This document shows, in pieces, positions 27,867 through 37,190 of a stretch of 64,000 nucleotides of DNA. Location: NCBI GenBank assembly GCA_937895705.1, contig CALBKM010000038.1, positions 1-64,000 on the forward strand, written 5' to 3'. Source of the stretch: an uncultured Clostridia bacterium (GTDB taxonomy: Bacteria > Bacillota > Clostridia > Lachnospirales > Lachnospiraceae). Position 1 is the first letter of the stretch. Each line of letters opens with the position of its first letter. The notes beneath the pieces were generated by a model, which was given only the letters and a program-made list of their open reading frames with translations, was not told the origin of the DNA and did not search any database. The translations under genes and the position numbers were made by a program.

Positions 27867-29225
27867 TTACGCTGAGTAGTCAACACTGCTGTCGGTTACA
27901 TTCAAATAATCCGACATCTTCGGAACGGTTTCTTCCGTTTCTTCTACGGTAAACACGCCCTGCTTTCTTTTCTGCTCCGGCTCGCCGTTTCCGCTTTGTT
28001 CGGACTGTCTGTCACGTTCAAAGCCGAACTCCGATACCGTAACTTCAATTGCCTCAACCTTGATTCCCTGATTCTGCAAGGATTCTCTGAGGACCGACAT
28101 CTGGCTTTCAATCGCTTCCTTTGCCACTTCCGTCTGGGTGGTAAACTGTGCGGTCATCACGCCTTCCTTTTCGGTAATGGTGAGATTCACTCTTCCCAAA
28201 TGCTCCGGATTCAACTGAAGCTCCATATTAGTCTGCTCCGGTCTTATGGTAATCTTGATCTGCTCCATAATCTGGTTTGCGATTTCTCTTACCTGTGCCG
28301 CAGCCGCAAGATCCGCTTCTCCGGTCTGACTTACTGCATGATTCGCCATTGCGTCGATAAACACATTTTTGACATCGGCATCGGTCTCTGCGGATACGGT
28401 AATCTTATCACCGTCTCTCTTGGCCGGTGCCCTATGTCCTTCGTCTCCGTCGGTGCCTGTTTCGGTTTTTGCTTCGGAAGTTGCTTCCGTTACTTTGGCT
28501 TCCGTCTGATTTGTCTGCAGTTGCTCAGGTTCCTCTTCCTCCGTAACCGCTTCGGTAACTTCCTTTTCTGTTACAAAAGCTTCTTCCGTTTCCGGAATTT
28601 CCGCAACCGTTACGGTTTCTTCGGTGGCCTGCAGTACCGCTTTTACGGTTTCATCCGGAATTTCGGATTGTTCCACCGTCTGTTCCACGTCCTGCATCAA
28701 ATCGGTAAACTCACGGAACATATCCTCGTTAGTGAGAAACTCTGTCGGTTCCGCCTGATTCACGGTCAGGAAAATCTGCTGTAAATTTGATCTGTCCGTC
28801 AAATCCGCATCCTGCAAACCGAGAGCTTCCATCGCCTCCGTAAGCTGTTCTTCCGTAATGCCCAACGCTTCGCAAATTACCTGCTTTACCTGTACCAGTA
28901 ATGTAGCAACCGCTTCCGCTTCTTCTGCGGAAACATCCGAAATCTCTTCCGGTTTCGTTGTCTGCATTTCCTGCACCTTCTTGTCTCCGGTAAATAAATC
29001 CTTTGCCTGTTCCTTTACATCCTTCGGTTTCACGGAATTTTCCTTCACGCCTTTTTCGTAGGTAGGCGCTTCGTGAGTTCCTTCGTTTCCGCTTTTGGAC
29101 GTTTCCATAAACTGTTCAAAAGAAGTATCCTGCGTTCCTTTTACGGAACCGCCTACCGCAGGAAACCCGGAAAGCATGGCATTCATCGCCGAACCAGCAC
29201 CGTTCATAATACCTTGTGCTGTCAT
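27867..29225 (-). CDS. fliK: Flagellar hook-length control protein FliK
   Basis: FliK measures hook length and triggers the FlhB export switch. The 452-residue protein has a long Glu/Thr/Val-rich, probably extended N-terminal and middle part (to about 300), then the conserved C-terminal hook domain with MELQLNPEHLGRVNLTITEK and ESQMSVLRESLQNQGI. The N-terminal part is low complexity and poorly conserved as expected for a ruler. Confidence 0.93.
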   Translation of the reverse strand: MTAQGIMNGAGSAMNAMLSGFPAVGGSVKGTQDTSFEQFMETSKSGNEGTHEAPTYEKGVKENSVKPKDVKEQAKDLFTGDKKVQEMQTTKPEEISDVSAEEAEAVATLLVQVKQVICEALGITEEQLTEAMEALGLQDADLTDRSNLQQIFLTVNQAEPTEFLTNEDMFREFTDLMQDVEQTVEQSEIPDETVKAVLQATEETVTVAEIPETEEAFVTEKEVTEAVTEEEEPEQLQTNQTEAKVTEATSEAKTETGTDGDEGHRAPAKRDGDKITVSAETDADVKNVFIDAMANHAVSQTGEADLAAAAQVREIANQIMEQIKITIRPEQTNMELQLNPEHLGRVNLTITEKEGVMTAQFTTQTEVAKEAIESQMSVLRESLQNQGIKVEAIEVTVSEFGFERDRQSEQSGNGEPEQKRKQGVFTVEETEETVPKMSDYLNVTDSSVDYSA

Positions 29226-29276
29226 CTGTATCCTCCTTTCTTTAAAATTTTATAGAAACCCTTTCGGGGATTTCCC

Positions 29277-30056
29277 TTACTGACCCTGAAGCACCCAGTC
29301 ATCAAACCGTGCTTCGTCCATTTCCTTCATCTTCCTCGTAATCTTTGCCGCATACAACGGATCCATTGCAGCCAAAATATCCGATACGGACTGAACCTTC
29401 ATGCAATACAGCATCTTGCATATGTATTCCAAATCAGCCGTCATATTCTCGAACACTTCCGCCGCCGCGGAAGCCTTCATCTTCTCATAGTAACTTGCCT
29501 TCTCTCGTATGGTAGCGTTATAAGCTTCCTTTTGAATCGCCATCTCATAAATCCGCTCCGCATTTTCAGGAGAAATGGTTTCATACCACTTTATGTATTC
29601 ATCTATGGACGGAGCGTTTTCCCCATATACAATCTGACGGTCGAATTCATACACCCGGTCTTCGAAATCGGCCATTTTTTTCTCCAATTCCTTCAGTCGG
29701 TTCACCTGGGAAGTAAGGGCCGCAATCTCATCGTCCTTATCTTCACCCTCTATAGTTAATTTATCGACCAAAATCTCCAATTCCTTAATACGTTGATTCG
29801 CTTCTACGATATCTTTATATGCCAAATCATTCTCCCAGGCCAGTTTTTCGTCGGAAACTTCCGGAAGAATCTTATTCACCAGTGGAATATCCTTTAACAT
29901 CGGCCTTAAAGTGGTTCCGATTCCGCCCACATCAAGATTAATGAGCAGTGCAAAAATCGCTATCCAAATAATAATAATCAACATCACAATAAAGACGGTG
30001 AGAAAACCGCCCTTCTTTTCTTCTTCATTTTTGTTTTCTTTGTCTTTTCTTGCCAT
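29277..30056 (-). CDS. MotE/YlxF-like flagellar membrane protein
   Basis: The 259-residue protein has a charged N-terminus, one transmembrane helix (about 18-42), a coiled coil (about 85-150) and a C-terminal MgtE_N-like helical domain with MKVQSVSDILAAMDPLYAAKITRKM. The same layout is found in YlxF of Bacillus and in MotE proteins that chaperone flagellar parts such as the stator component MotC. It lies between fliJ and fliK like ylxF and overlaps fliJ by one base. Exact function here is inferred. Confidence 0.75.
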   Translation of the reverse strand: MARKDKENKNEEEKKGGFLTVFIVMLIIIIWIAIFALLINLDVGGIGTTLRPMLKDIPLVNKILPEVSDEKLAWENDLAYKDIVEANQRIKELEILVDKLTIEGEDKDDEIAALTSQVNRLKELEKKMADFEDRVYEFDRQIVYGENAPSIDEYIKWYETISPENAERIYEMAIQKEAYNATIREKASYYEKMKASAAAEVFENMTADLEYICKMLYCMKVQSVSDILAAMDPLYAAKITRKMKEMDEARFDDWVLQGQ

Positions 30057-30511
30057 TACGCTTCCTCCGCATCCGTCGTGCCATACCGAAAGCTTGTACG
30101 CTCATCGATTTCCTTTTGTTCTTCCGCATTCATTTCCTGACGATACACTTCAAGCGCATTCTCCCTCAAACGCTCCTGGGTTTTGCGCTCCGTCATGGAC
30201 TCTACCAGCCGTTCTTCCGCAGCATGTAAAGCAATCTCCGCCTTTTTTACATTTTGTTTCTGACGAACAATTCTGTCATCCATGGTTTCCACCGCCATCT
30301 GTAACCGGTTCAGCTTCGGTACATCCAGCCGGGTTGCCATTACCTGACGTTTTTCCTCCACATAGGCCTCCCGCCTCTGTTGCAGACAAAGCAGTTGTTC
30401 CTCTTCTTCATTTAACCGAAGCTTTGCGGCACCGTACGCCGCTTTCGCCTGGTCCTCCAGTTTTTGTTTGATTACAAGAAGGTTTTGCATCGAATATCGA
30501 AACTTTTTCAT
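30056..30511 (-). CDS. fliJ: Flagellar export protein FliJ
   Basis: FliJ is the coiled-coil stalk of the FliHIJ export ATPase. The 151-residue protein is almost entirely charged alpha-helix with heptads, begins MKKFRYSMQNLLVIKQKLED, which matches the FliJ N-terminus (F-R/K-F-x-L-x-x-L-L), and follows fliI after 29 bases. Confidence 0.9.
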   Translation of the reverse strand: MKKFRYSMQNLLVIKQKLEDQAKAAYGAAKLRLNEEEEQLLCLQQRREAYVEEKRQVMATRLDVPKLNRLQMAVETMDDRIVRQKQNVKKAEIALHAAEERLVESMTERKTQERLRENALEVYRQEMNAEEQKEIDERTSFRYGTTDAEEA

Positions 30512-30540
30512 TCGTTACACTACCTCCTTTTGCGTTCTAT

Positions 30541-31857
30541 TTAACCGGCTTCTTCCGAAAAAATCTCCTTTAACTGCAGTACCGTTTCTTCAAAGGTAAA
30601 CTTCTCATCCGTTGCCTGACGTAAAAACTCATTAATCGCACTGTTCTTTTGTATTGCGTAATCGATTTCCGGATTGGAACCGGATTTATACGCCCCTATA
30701 TTAATCAAATCCTCCGCATCCGAATAGGTGGCCAAAGTGCTTTTTAATTTACTTGCCAGCTTTTTGTGCTCCTTCGAAGCCACCGCACTCATAACTCGGG
30801 AAATACTCTGCAACACATCAATGGCCGGATAATGGTTTTTATGTCCCAGCTTTCTGGATAAAATAATATGGCCGTCCAAAATACCTCTTGCGGTATCGGA
30901 AATCGGCTCGTTAAAATCATCACCGTCTACCAACACCGTGTAAATTCCGGTAATGGAACCTACCGCACCGTTTCCGGCACGTTCCAGAAGCTTCGGCATT
31001 TCCGCATACACACTGGGCGGATATCCTCTGGAAACCGGCGGTTCTCCCGCCGCCAGACCGATTTCCCGTTGTGCCATGGAAAAACGGGTCAGATTATCCA
31101 ACATAAGCAAAACATCTTTTCCTTGATCTCTGAAATATTCCGCAATCGCTGTAGCGGTCTGTGCCGCTTTCTTTCGAATCAGCGCCGGCTTATCCGAGGT
31201 TGCAATAACAAGCACCGAACGTCGCATACCTTCCTCGCCCAAATCGTGCTCGATAAACTCTCTGACCTCTCGGCCCCGCTCTCCGATTAACGCAATTACA
31301 TTAATATCTGCCTTCGTATTCCGGGCTATCATACCCAGCAATGTACTTTTTCCCACACCGGAGCCTGCAAAAATACCGATACGCTGGCCTTTTCCCAAGG
31401 TCAGCATTCCGTCGATTGCTTTCACTCCCAAAGGAAGTACATCACGAATCAGTACGCGATCCATCGGATCCGGCGGTGTGGCATTTACTTCGTAATACTG
31501 ATTTACATTCAATTCTTCCCCGTTTAACGGACGTCCGAGTCCGTCCAATGCCATCCCCAGAAGCTCCTCTCCCACCGGAACCTTTAAGGCTTCGGAACAC
31601 AGCTCCACAATATCACCGATTCCGATTCCGGATACTTCTTCGTAAGGTGTCAGAAGTACTCTGTTGTCCCGGAATCCTACCACCTCAGCGCGAATCTGTC
31701 TTCCTTTGTCCGTGGAAGAAATCGTACAGACATCTCCCAGTTTAGCTTCCGGCCCGAGAGACTCTATGGTCAATCCGACAATTTTTACTACCTTGCCGTA
31801 TTTTTTTACATAAGACCGCTCCCGCAGTTGTAAAAAGTCCTCGGTCAAAAAAGCCAT
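30541..31857 (-). CDS. fliI: Flagellum-specific ATPase FliI
   Basis: FliI powers unloading of export substrates from their chaperones. The 438-residue protein has the Walker A GIFAGSGVGKSTLLGM, the Walker B LLMLDNLTRFSMAQRE and the F1-beta-like stretch SRGYPPSVYAEMPKLLERAG. The start at 31857 is preferred to an upstream GTG because AAAGGA lies 6 bases before it and the GTG would overlap fliH. Confidence 0.97.
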   Translation of the reverse strand: MAFLTEDFLQLRERSYVKKYGKVVKIVGLTIESLGPEAKLGDVCTISSTDKGRQIRAEVVGFRDNRVLLTPYEEVSGIGIGDIVELCSEALKVPVGEELLGMALDGLGRPLNGEELNVNQYYEVNATPPDPMDRVLIRDVLPLGVKAIDGMLTLGKGQRIGIFAGSGVGKSTLLGMIARNTKADINVIALIGERGREVREFIEHDLGEEGMRRSVLVIATSDKPALIRKKAAQTATAIAEYFRDQGKDVLLMLDNLTRFSMAQREIGLAAGEPPVSRGYPPSVYAEMPKLLERAGNGAVGSITGIYTVLVDGDDFNEPISDTARGILDGHIILSRKLGHKNHYPAIDVLQSISRVMSAVASKEHKKLASKLKSTLATYSDAEDLINIGAYKSGSNPEIDYAIQKNSAINEFLRQATDEKFTFEETVLQLKEIFSEEAG

Positions 31858-31858
31858 G

Positions 31859-32836
31859 CTACATCCTTTCCTGTACACTAAGCAGCCGGATATCCTGTAT
31901 CAGGCCCTCCAGCTGTGTACCTAAACTGCAATCAATTATATTGGAATCCGTTTCGATCATGCATTCCCCCTTCTTTAAAAGGACATCCTGCACAACCTCC
32001 AAAACAACTTCCCGTTCAAACAAGGAGCGCAACCGCTCCGACGCCGCCTTAACTTCTTCCAAATCTTCTTTGGAAACCTTAATCAGGTAAGAATTGCTTC
32101 TGTCCGCTTCGTTTAAGGCCTTTGTCACCAGATGCGTCACAATTCCTTTTCTGGATTCCAAGCAAACTCCGGTCAGACTTTCCAACAACTTTACCACGAC
32201 TTCGGTGGCCTGCGGCTCCAACTCTCTGGCCTTGCTCTCATAGGCTTCCGCAAGCCGGCGCTCCTGTTCCTCGCAAGCGGCCGACCAGGCTTCCTGTTCC
32301 TCCAAAAGCCGTTGCTTGCCGGCTTCGTAGCCTTCCCGCCTTGCCGCCTCGAAAATTTCGTTTTTCTCGTTTTCCGCATCCTGTCGCGCTTTTGCCTTTA
32401 CCTGTTCGCCCTGGGCTCGGGCCTGTTCGAGAATGACATCCGCCTGTGTACGAATGGCTTTTTCCATCTCGATTTTTATGGCAAGCTTTTCCGCCCCGGT
32501 AATCTCTGCTTTTATTTTCTGACGTTCTTCCTCCCGCCAGGCTTCCAGTGCCGCTTCGTTTTTCAAAGCCCGGAGGGCACGTGTCGTCGGGTCTTCCGCC
32601 GGAATATCAGAACCGGTTCCTTCTTCGGTCTCAGCTCCTTCTTCTCCGGAAAAGTCCGCAATTGCGGGAATTTCGCTGCCTTCCGTCAACGAAACCGCGG
32701 AAAGGCCTCCCACAAAAGCCCCTGCCAATACCGCTTCCGCAACCTTCGCATGAATCTGTTCTTCCCGTTGCCCCACGTCTATCTTTTTCATTTCTTCCTT
32801 ATAGCGTACCGAATACGCCTTTATCATATTAGACAA
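31859..32836 (-). CDS. fliH: Flagellar assembly protein FliH, probable TTG start
   Basis: FliH is the peripheral stalk that anchors and regulates FliI. The protein (325 residues) has a short N-terminal segment, a long Ala/Glu/Arg-rich coiled coil with repeated A-x-x-x-A/G patterns (about 110-215) and the V-type ATPase E-subunit-like C-terminal domain. I place the start at TTG 32836 because GGAGGTGA lies 8 bases before it; an ATG at 32827 and a TTG at 32869 are alternatives with poorer sites. The start overlaps the end of fliG by 8 bases. Confidence 0.88.
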   Translation of the reverse strand: MSNMIKAYSVRYKEEMKKIDVGQREEQIHAKVAEAVLAGAFVGGLSAVSLTEGSEIPAIADFSGEEGAETEEGTGSDIPAEDPTTRALRALKNEAALEAWREEERQKIKAEITGAEKLAIKIEMEKAIRTQADVILEQARAQGEQVKAKARQDAENEKNEIFEAARREGYEAGKQRLLEEQEAWSAACEEQERRLAEAYESKARELEPQATEVVVKLLESLTGVCLESRKGIVTHLVTKALNEADRSNSYLIKVSKEDLEEVKAASERLRSLFEREVVLEVVQDVLLKKGECMIETDSNIIDCSLGTQLEGLIQDIRLLSVQERM

Positions 32837-33842
32837 CGATCTCGTCACCTCCGCCTCTGGAAATAACAATTTCTCCGGAGTCCTCTAACTTACGAATAAT
32901 ATTAACAATCTTCTGCTGTGCTTCTTCTACATCCTTCAAACGAACCGGACCCATGAAGTCCATATCATCCTTAATCATAGCCACCAGACGCTTGGACAAG
33001 TTATTAAAGATAACCGTCTGTACTTCTTCGTTGGCACTCTTAAGAGCGGTTGCAAGCTCGTTATTATCCACCTCACGCAACACACGCTGAATGGAACGAT
33101 CGTCCAGAGAAAGAATATCCTCGAATACGAACATCTTTCTGCGAATCTCGTCTGCAAGTTCCGGCTCTTCGATTTCGAGAGTTTCCATAATGTGTTTTTC
33201 CGTACCGCGGTCCACGGTATTCAAAATCTCTACGATTGCATCCACACCGCCGGCGATGGTGTAATCCTGGTTCACTAAAGAAGCCAGCTTACGCTCCAAT
33301 ACATGCTCCACATCGCGGATGGTATCCGGAGATGTACGGTCCATCTGCGCGATACGCTTTGCAACATCCGCCTGCTTATCCGGAGACAACGCACTGACAA
33401 TGGTCGCCGCCTGTCCTGCGGAAAGGTAAGACAAAATAAGAGCAATCGTCTGAGAATTTTCATCCTGAATAAAGTTAAGCAACTGGCTCGGATCCGTCTT
33501 TCTTACAAACTCGAACGGACGAACCTGCAGGGAATCGGTAAGCTTTCCGATGATTTCCCTCGCCTTTTCCGCACCGAAGGACTTCTCGAGCAAGTCGTTG
33601 GCATAACTGATACCACCCTCGGTAACATACTGCTGTGCCAGACAAACTTCGTAAAATTCGTCCAACACCTCATCCTTTACGGAAGGAGTAATATTTTTTG
33701 TATTGGCAATTTCAAGGGTCAGCTGTTCCACTTCGTCTTCCTTTAAGAACTTAAACACCTTGGACGCCCGTTCCGGTCCCACAATGATAAACAGAATCGC
33801 TGCCTTTTGTATTCCGTTTAAATCCAAAGATCTGGCTGCCAT
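32829..33842 (-). CDS. fliG: Flagellar motor switch protein FliG
   Basis: FliG sits on the MS ring and transmits torque from the stator. The 337-residue protein shows the armadillo-type middle motif (EEPELADEIRRKMFVFEDI then LDDRSIQRVLREVD) and the C-terminal charged torque helix region around LKSANEEVQTVIFNNLSKR. It lies between fliF and fliH as in all clostridia. Confidence 0.97.
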   Translation of the reverse strand: MAARSLDLNGIQKAAILFIIVGPERASKVFKFLKEDEVEQLTLEIANTKNITPSVKDEVLDEFYEVCLAQQYVTEGGISYANDLLEKSFGAEKAREIIGKLTDSLQVRPFEFVRKTDPSQLLNFIQDENSQTIALILSYLSAGQAATIVSALSPDKQADVAKRIAQMDRTSPDTIRDVEHVLERKLASLVNQDYTIAGGVDAIVEILNTVDRGTEKHIMETLEIEEPELADEIRRKMFVFEDILSLDDRSIQRVLREVDNNELATALKSANEEVQTVIFNNLSKRLVAMIKDDMDFMGPVRLKDVEEAQQKIVNIIRKLEDSGEIVISRGGGDEIVV

Positions 33843-33863
33843 ATCGTCTCCTCCTTCCTCGTT

Positions 33864-35465
33864 TTAATACTCATCATTCAACCAGGTCCGCAACAGCATC
33901 GCCACAGACTCCGGATTTTCATCAAAGAACTTTTCTATCAAAATTCTGGTTTCGGACTTCTCACCGAACTCAACATCCTCCAGAGAAGCATTGTTTCCGT
34001 GCTCCGCTAAAATCTCGGAATAATTGAGTTCCGGTTCTACTTCCGTTACCTCTACCGGCTTCATTCCGCGGAATACAACGTATGCCAAGAACGCCAGCAA
34101 CAGAATCGCCAATACAATGGTCAGAATAAACTCCCAGTTTACCGGCTCCTCCAACTCCTCCACAAACTTATACTGGTCATAGGTCGTAATATGTATGTTT
34201 TCTACCGGAATACCTGTTGCCTTTGCCACCATCTGGTACAAATCCTCCGACGGCTCCGTTTTTACCGGTTTTCCGAACAGAAGCTGAAACTGCTCATAAG
34301 TCATGTCCTCGGTCAAAAGCTCCTTTTCCCGAAGTTCCGCTTCCGTCACCTCTTCCACATGAGTCGCTACCACGCTGATGGTGGAAGTATCCTTATCTAC
34401 CACGCCGGTTTCATAAATCTCATTGGAAATCTGCTTATTATATATCATGTCATAGGATTCGGAATCGATAGAAGAACTTCCTCCCAAACCGTTTACAAGC
34501 ATATAATCCACTTCATCATTGGAATCCGTTCCCGGAATATCTCCGCTCTCGGTCACTCCCGTAGCGGAATAGGATTCGTAATGGGACTGGTAACCCTGTT
34601 CCATATCCGGATTGTCCGGATAATACCGTTCGGTATAGACCTCTTTCCTATCCATATTTACGGTAATGGACGGCATAACCTCCGTCAGCTGGTACTGACA
34701 TGCGGCAAAACCCGCATACACCAAATTTTTATAAGCCAAAGAGATTTCGTCTTTAAAGGCTTTGATTTCATCATGGGTCGGTTCCTCGTCCTCCGGCTTC
34801 GGACCGTCGTAAAGAATCACACCGTACTGGTTTACCACACGAATCTCTTCCGTAGAAGAATTTCCCAAAGCATGGGCCACCGCCACCGCAACAGCCTCCG
34901 GTGTAACATCCTCGTCAAACTCCTTGTTTGTGGTCAGAAAGACACTGGCAGGAATGTTTTTCTTTGCGGTTAAAATCGTAGTGGAAGAATCCTGCGGCAC
35001 ATAGTTAATCGATGCCTTATCAATTCCTACCCAGGATTCGATATTCCGCTTTAAATCGGACTGAAGATACAAATGGTTTCTGGTCAGGCGCTCTCCGCTG
35101 GTGGTGCTGATACTGGTATTTAACAAATCATCAATACCGAATCCGACCTCCTGTAAATCGCTCTGGGCCACCAAAACCACCGCGTCCGTCTGACGTTTCC
35201 GGTCCACCTCTACCGTCAGATTGTCATCCAAAAGCTTATACTTAATCCCGTTTTCGTCAAGCAACTGCACCACTCCGGTGGCAATGTTGGTGGTTTCAAA
35301 GGTAGACAGCGTCACATACTTTGTCCTGCTTAAAAGCACAATAAGAATAGCAAGCGCCAAAATCACACCGGAAAATACGGTGACGATAATGGTCTTCTGC
35401 TTACTTGTATACTTATTCCATAACTCCAATAACCGCTTTGGAAGCTCTTTTAACCTCTCCTGCAT
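33864..35465 (-). CDS. fliF: Flagellar MS-ring protein FliF
   Basis: FliF forms the MS ring in the membrane, the base on which the motor is built. The 533-residue protein has transmembrane helices near the N-terminus (about 25-43) and C-terminus (about 443-465), ring-building motifs between (LTRNHLYLQSDLKRNIESW, VAVAVAHALGNSS) and a C-terminal FliG-binding tail with ESVAMLLRTWLNDEY. Confidence 0.97.
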   Translation of the reverse strand: MQERLKELPKRLLELWNKYTSKQKTIIVTVFSGVILALAILIVLLSRTKYVTLSTFETTNIATGVVQLLDENGIKYKLLDDNLTVEVDRKRQTDAVVLVAQSDLQEVGFGIDDLLNTSISTTSGERLTRNHLYLQSDLKRNIESWVGIDKASINYVPQDSSTTILTAKKNIPASVFLTTNKEFDEDVTPEAVAVAVAHALGNSSTEEIRVVNQYGVILYDGPKPEDEEPTHDEIKAFKDEISLAYKNLVYAGFAACQYQLTEVMPSITVNMDRKEVYTERYYPDNPDMEQGYQSHYESYSATGVTESGDIPGTDSNDEVDYMLVNGLGGSSSIDSESYDMIYNKQISNEIYETGVVDKDTSTISVVATHVEEVTEAELREKELLTEDMTYEQFQLLFGKPVKTEPSEDLYQMVAKATGIPVENIHITTYDQYKFVEELEEPVNWEFILTIVLAILLLAFLAYVVFRGMKPVEVTEVEPELNYSEILAEHGNNASLEDVEFGEKSETRILIEKFFDENPESVAMLLRTWLNDEY

Positions 35466-35501
35466 AATGGCTGCTCCTTTGTATCAATCTATAAAAATAA
35501 G

Positions 35502-35816
35502 TTAAAACTGCATCTGCATCAATTCCTTATATGCATCCAGTACACCGTTCCGGATAGCTACCGTATACTGTAAGGACAGATTCGCCTTGTTCTGGGCAAT
35601 GAGCAAATCGTGTACATTGTCGTTGAGCCCCAGCATATAAGACATCTGTGCCTCTTCCGCTTCATGGGTATAGCGGTTTGTTTCCTCCAAAAGACCGATA
35701 GCGGACTGATACAGAGCCTCAAAGGCTCCCGAACCTTCCTTCTTGTCTTTTACGGCATTTACTTGAAATCCGCCGTCCAACGCCTGAATTTTATTAATCG
35801 GTGCAATCAAACTCAT
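35502..35816 (-). CDS. fliE: Flagellar rod junction protein FliE
   Basis: FliE connects the MS ring and the rod. The 104-residue protein has the conserved C-terminal half with DLLIAQNKANLSLQYTVAIR and YKELMQMQF. It is at the usual place between flgC and fliF. Confidence 0.94.
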   Translation of the reverse strand: MSLIAPINKIQALDGGFQVNAVKDKKEGSGAFEALYQSAIGLLEETNRYTHEAEEAQMSYMLGLNDNVHDLLIAQNKANLSLQYTVAIRNGVLDAYKELMQMQF

Positions 35817-35894
35817 ACCGTCTCATCCTTTCATCCGGCCGTTTCCGGCCCTCTACCTGCGATTTACCGTCGACAACACTTTGTTCTCATGGGA

Positions 35895-36353
35895 TTATTT
35901 GCCGATTTCAAGTCCCTTAAGCGCCATATTCTTTGTAGCGTTAAACGCAGTTACATTTGCTTCAAAAGAACGGGTAGCATCGATAAGATTCGTCATCTCC
36001 GTTACCGTATTTACATTCGGCATGGTCACATAACCGTCCTCATCCGCATCCGGATGTGCCGGGTCGTACACCATCTTCATCGGCGTTACATGGTCCTCCG
36101 CAATTCCGGTGATTTTAACACCGTCTCCCAATCCGTCGCTCTTTCTGGAAATTCCGGTCTGCATTGCCGTCAATATCGATTCGAAATTGGAATCGTTCTT
36201 CTCCGCAAACACGACGGTCTGACGACGATATACATCACCGTTTTCGTCTCTGGTTGTATTTACATTCGCAATATTCTGGGAAATAATATCCATTCGTGTA
36301 CGCTGTGCCGACATTCCGCTGGCACTGACATTTAAAGAACCCATTAAAGACAT
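35895..36353 (-). CDS. flgC: Flagellar proximal rod protein FlgC
   Basis: FlgC is a rod protein exported early in assembly. The 152-residue protein starts MSLMGSLNVSASGMSAQRTR, then MDIISQNIANVNTT, and ends with the axial C-terminal helix EMTNLIDATRSFEANVTAFN. An in-frame upstream start at 36386 is rejected because AAGGAGAG lies 7 bases before the ATG at 36353. Confidence 0.96.
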   Translation of the reverse strand: MSLMGSLNVSASGMSAQRTRMDIISQNIANVNTTRDENGDVYRRQTVVFAEKNDSNFESILTAMQTGISRKSDGLGDGVKITGIAEDHVTPMKMVYDPAHPDADEDGYVTMPNVNTVTEMTNLIDATRSFEANVTAFNATKNMALKGLEIGK

Positions 36354-36424
36354 AGGCCTCTCCTTTCCGCATAAACCGTTATGCACTCTATATGTAATTA
36401 ACCTTTATACACACCGAAAAGCCG

Positions 36425-36811
36425 TTACCGCTGTAACACGGAACGGATTCTGGAAAACTCCTGTGTCATGGAATCCAGTAAAGCATAATACTTTAACTGG
36501 TTGTCCGCCAAATATGCAGACTCGGTGTCGATATCCACATTATTGCCGTCTTTACGGTAATCAAGCGTTGCGTGGTCCAAATAGGTGGTAGACCCCAGTT
36601 TGGACAAATCCATGTTCTTCACCTTCTTCGACAACGCATCTCTTCCGGTCAATTCTTTTGCCAGATACGTTTCAAAGGTAACATCGCTTCTTTTAAAGTC
36701 CGGCGTATCGACATTTGCGATATTATTGGCAATGACTTCGTTACGCTTCCAGGAGGCGTCTGCCGCCTTATCAAGCACATTTACAAAGCTAAAAGCATCT
36801 GAACCTATCAT
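36425..36811 (-). CDS. flgB: Flagellar proximal rod protein FlgB
   Basis: FlgB is the first rod protein and the first gene of the fla/che operon. The 128-residue protein has WKRNEVIANNIANVDTPDFK and a short C-terminal axial helix. The ATG at 36811 (AGGA site, 10 bases) is preferred over GTG at 36820, which lies too close to its site. The promoter and inverted repeat described at 36835-36877 precede it. Confidence 0.95.
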   Translation of the reverse strand: MIGSDAFSFVNVLDKAADASWKRNEVIANNIANVDTPDFKRSDVTFETYLAKELTGRDALSKKVKNMDLSKLGSTTYLDHATLDYRKDGNNVDIDTESAYLADNQLKYYALLDSMTQEFSRIRSVLQR

Positions 36812-36834
36812 AGGATACACTTCCTTTCAATACT

Positions 36835-36862
36835 ATTATATCGAACTTTTGTAAAAACACAA
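36835..36862 (-). promoter_or_regulatory. Sigma-A promoter of the fla/che operon
   Basis: On the minus strand -35 TTGTGT (36857-36862), 16-base spacer, -10 TATAAT (36835-36840). Transcription would begin about 15 bases upstream of the flgB ATG, leaving a very short leader. This is the only strong promoter I see for the flagellar operon. Confidence 0.7.
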
Positions 36863-36877
36863 GATATATTTACAAAA
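36847..36877 (-). promoter_or_regulatory. Perfect inverted repeat overlapping the flgB -35
   Basis: TTTTGTAAA and TTTACAAAA are exact inverted repeats separated by 13 bases, and they cover the -35 and spacer. This is typical of an operator for a dimeric repressor. CodY is encoded right next door and represses fla/che in Bacillus, and AATTTTGTAAATATA on the minus strand matches the CodY consensus at about 11 of 15 bases. The identity of the protein is inferred. Confidence 0.55.
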
Positions 36878-36917
36878 TTCCGTGTTTTTAGTGAAAAAAT
36901 ACTAGGGGTTGTGCTTC

Positions 36918-37103
36918 TGCGTGTATGCGCGTTCGCATGACCCCGCAACTTATTTCGTGCAAGCAGTGCTCTGCACCGCCCTCACTTCGCGGCTTAGCCG
37001 CTCAGTCGTGGGCGCGTTCGCATGACTGCGCAACTGCATGCGAGCAAGCTCGCACCGTTTGCTCGCATGCTCACTTTGCTTGCACGGACATTGTCTACAC
37101 GCA
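36918..37103. repeat. Nested palindromic GC-rich intergenic element
   Basis: The gap between codY and the fla promoter holds three nested perfect inverted repeats: TGCGTGTA/TACACGCA (36918-36925 with 37096-37103), CGTGCAAGCA/TGCTTGCACG (36956-36965 with 37077-37086) and GCATGCGAGCAA/TTGCTCGCATGC (37036-37047 with 37059-37070). It also holds a direct repeat of GCGTTCGCATGAC near 36930 and 37013. The base composition is much richer in G+C than neighbouring DNA. It may be a mobile palindromic repeat or a folded RNA. No gene is present. Confidence 0.6.
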
Positions 37104-37139
37104 AAAAGGGACTTTTGAGCAGACTCAAAAATCCCTTTA
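37103..37139 (-). terminator. Rho-independent terminator of codY
   Basis: AAAGGGATTTTTGAG pairs with CTCAAAAGTCCCTTT around a short TCTG loop and ends in a run of T on the minus strand. It lies about 50 bases after the codY stop. Confidence 0.85.
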
Positions 37140-37190
37140 CCGTCTAACCGGAATCCGTCCCGGTCATACCCATATTCAATTGCACAAAGC

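Noticed and set aside
27996..28784. 262-residue plus-strand frame with many Phe, Arg and Cys
   Set aside because: Shadow of fliK; composition comes from the Glu/Thr-rich codons of the real gene.
34191..34973. 260-residue plus-strand frame
   Set aside because: Antisense to fliF, which has full family signatures.
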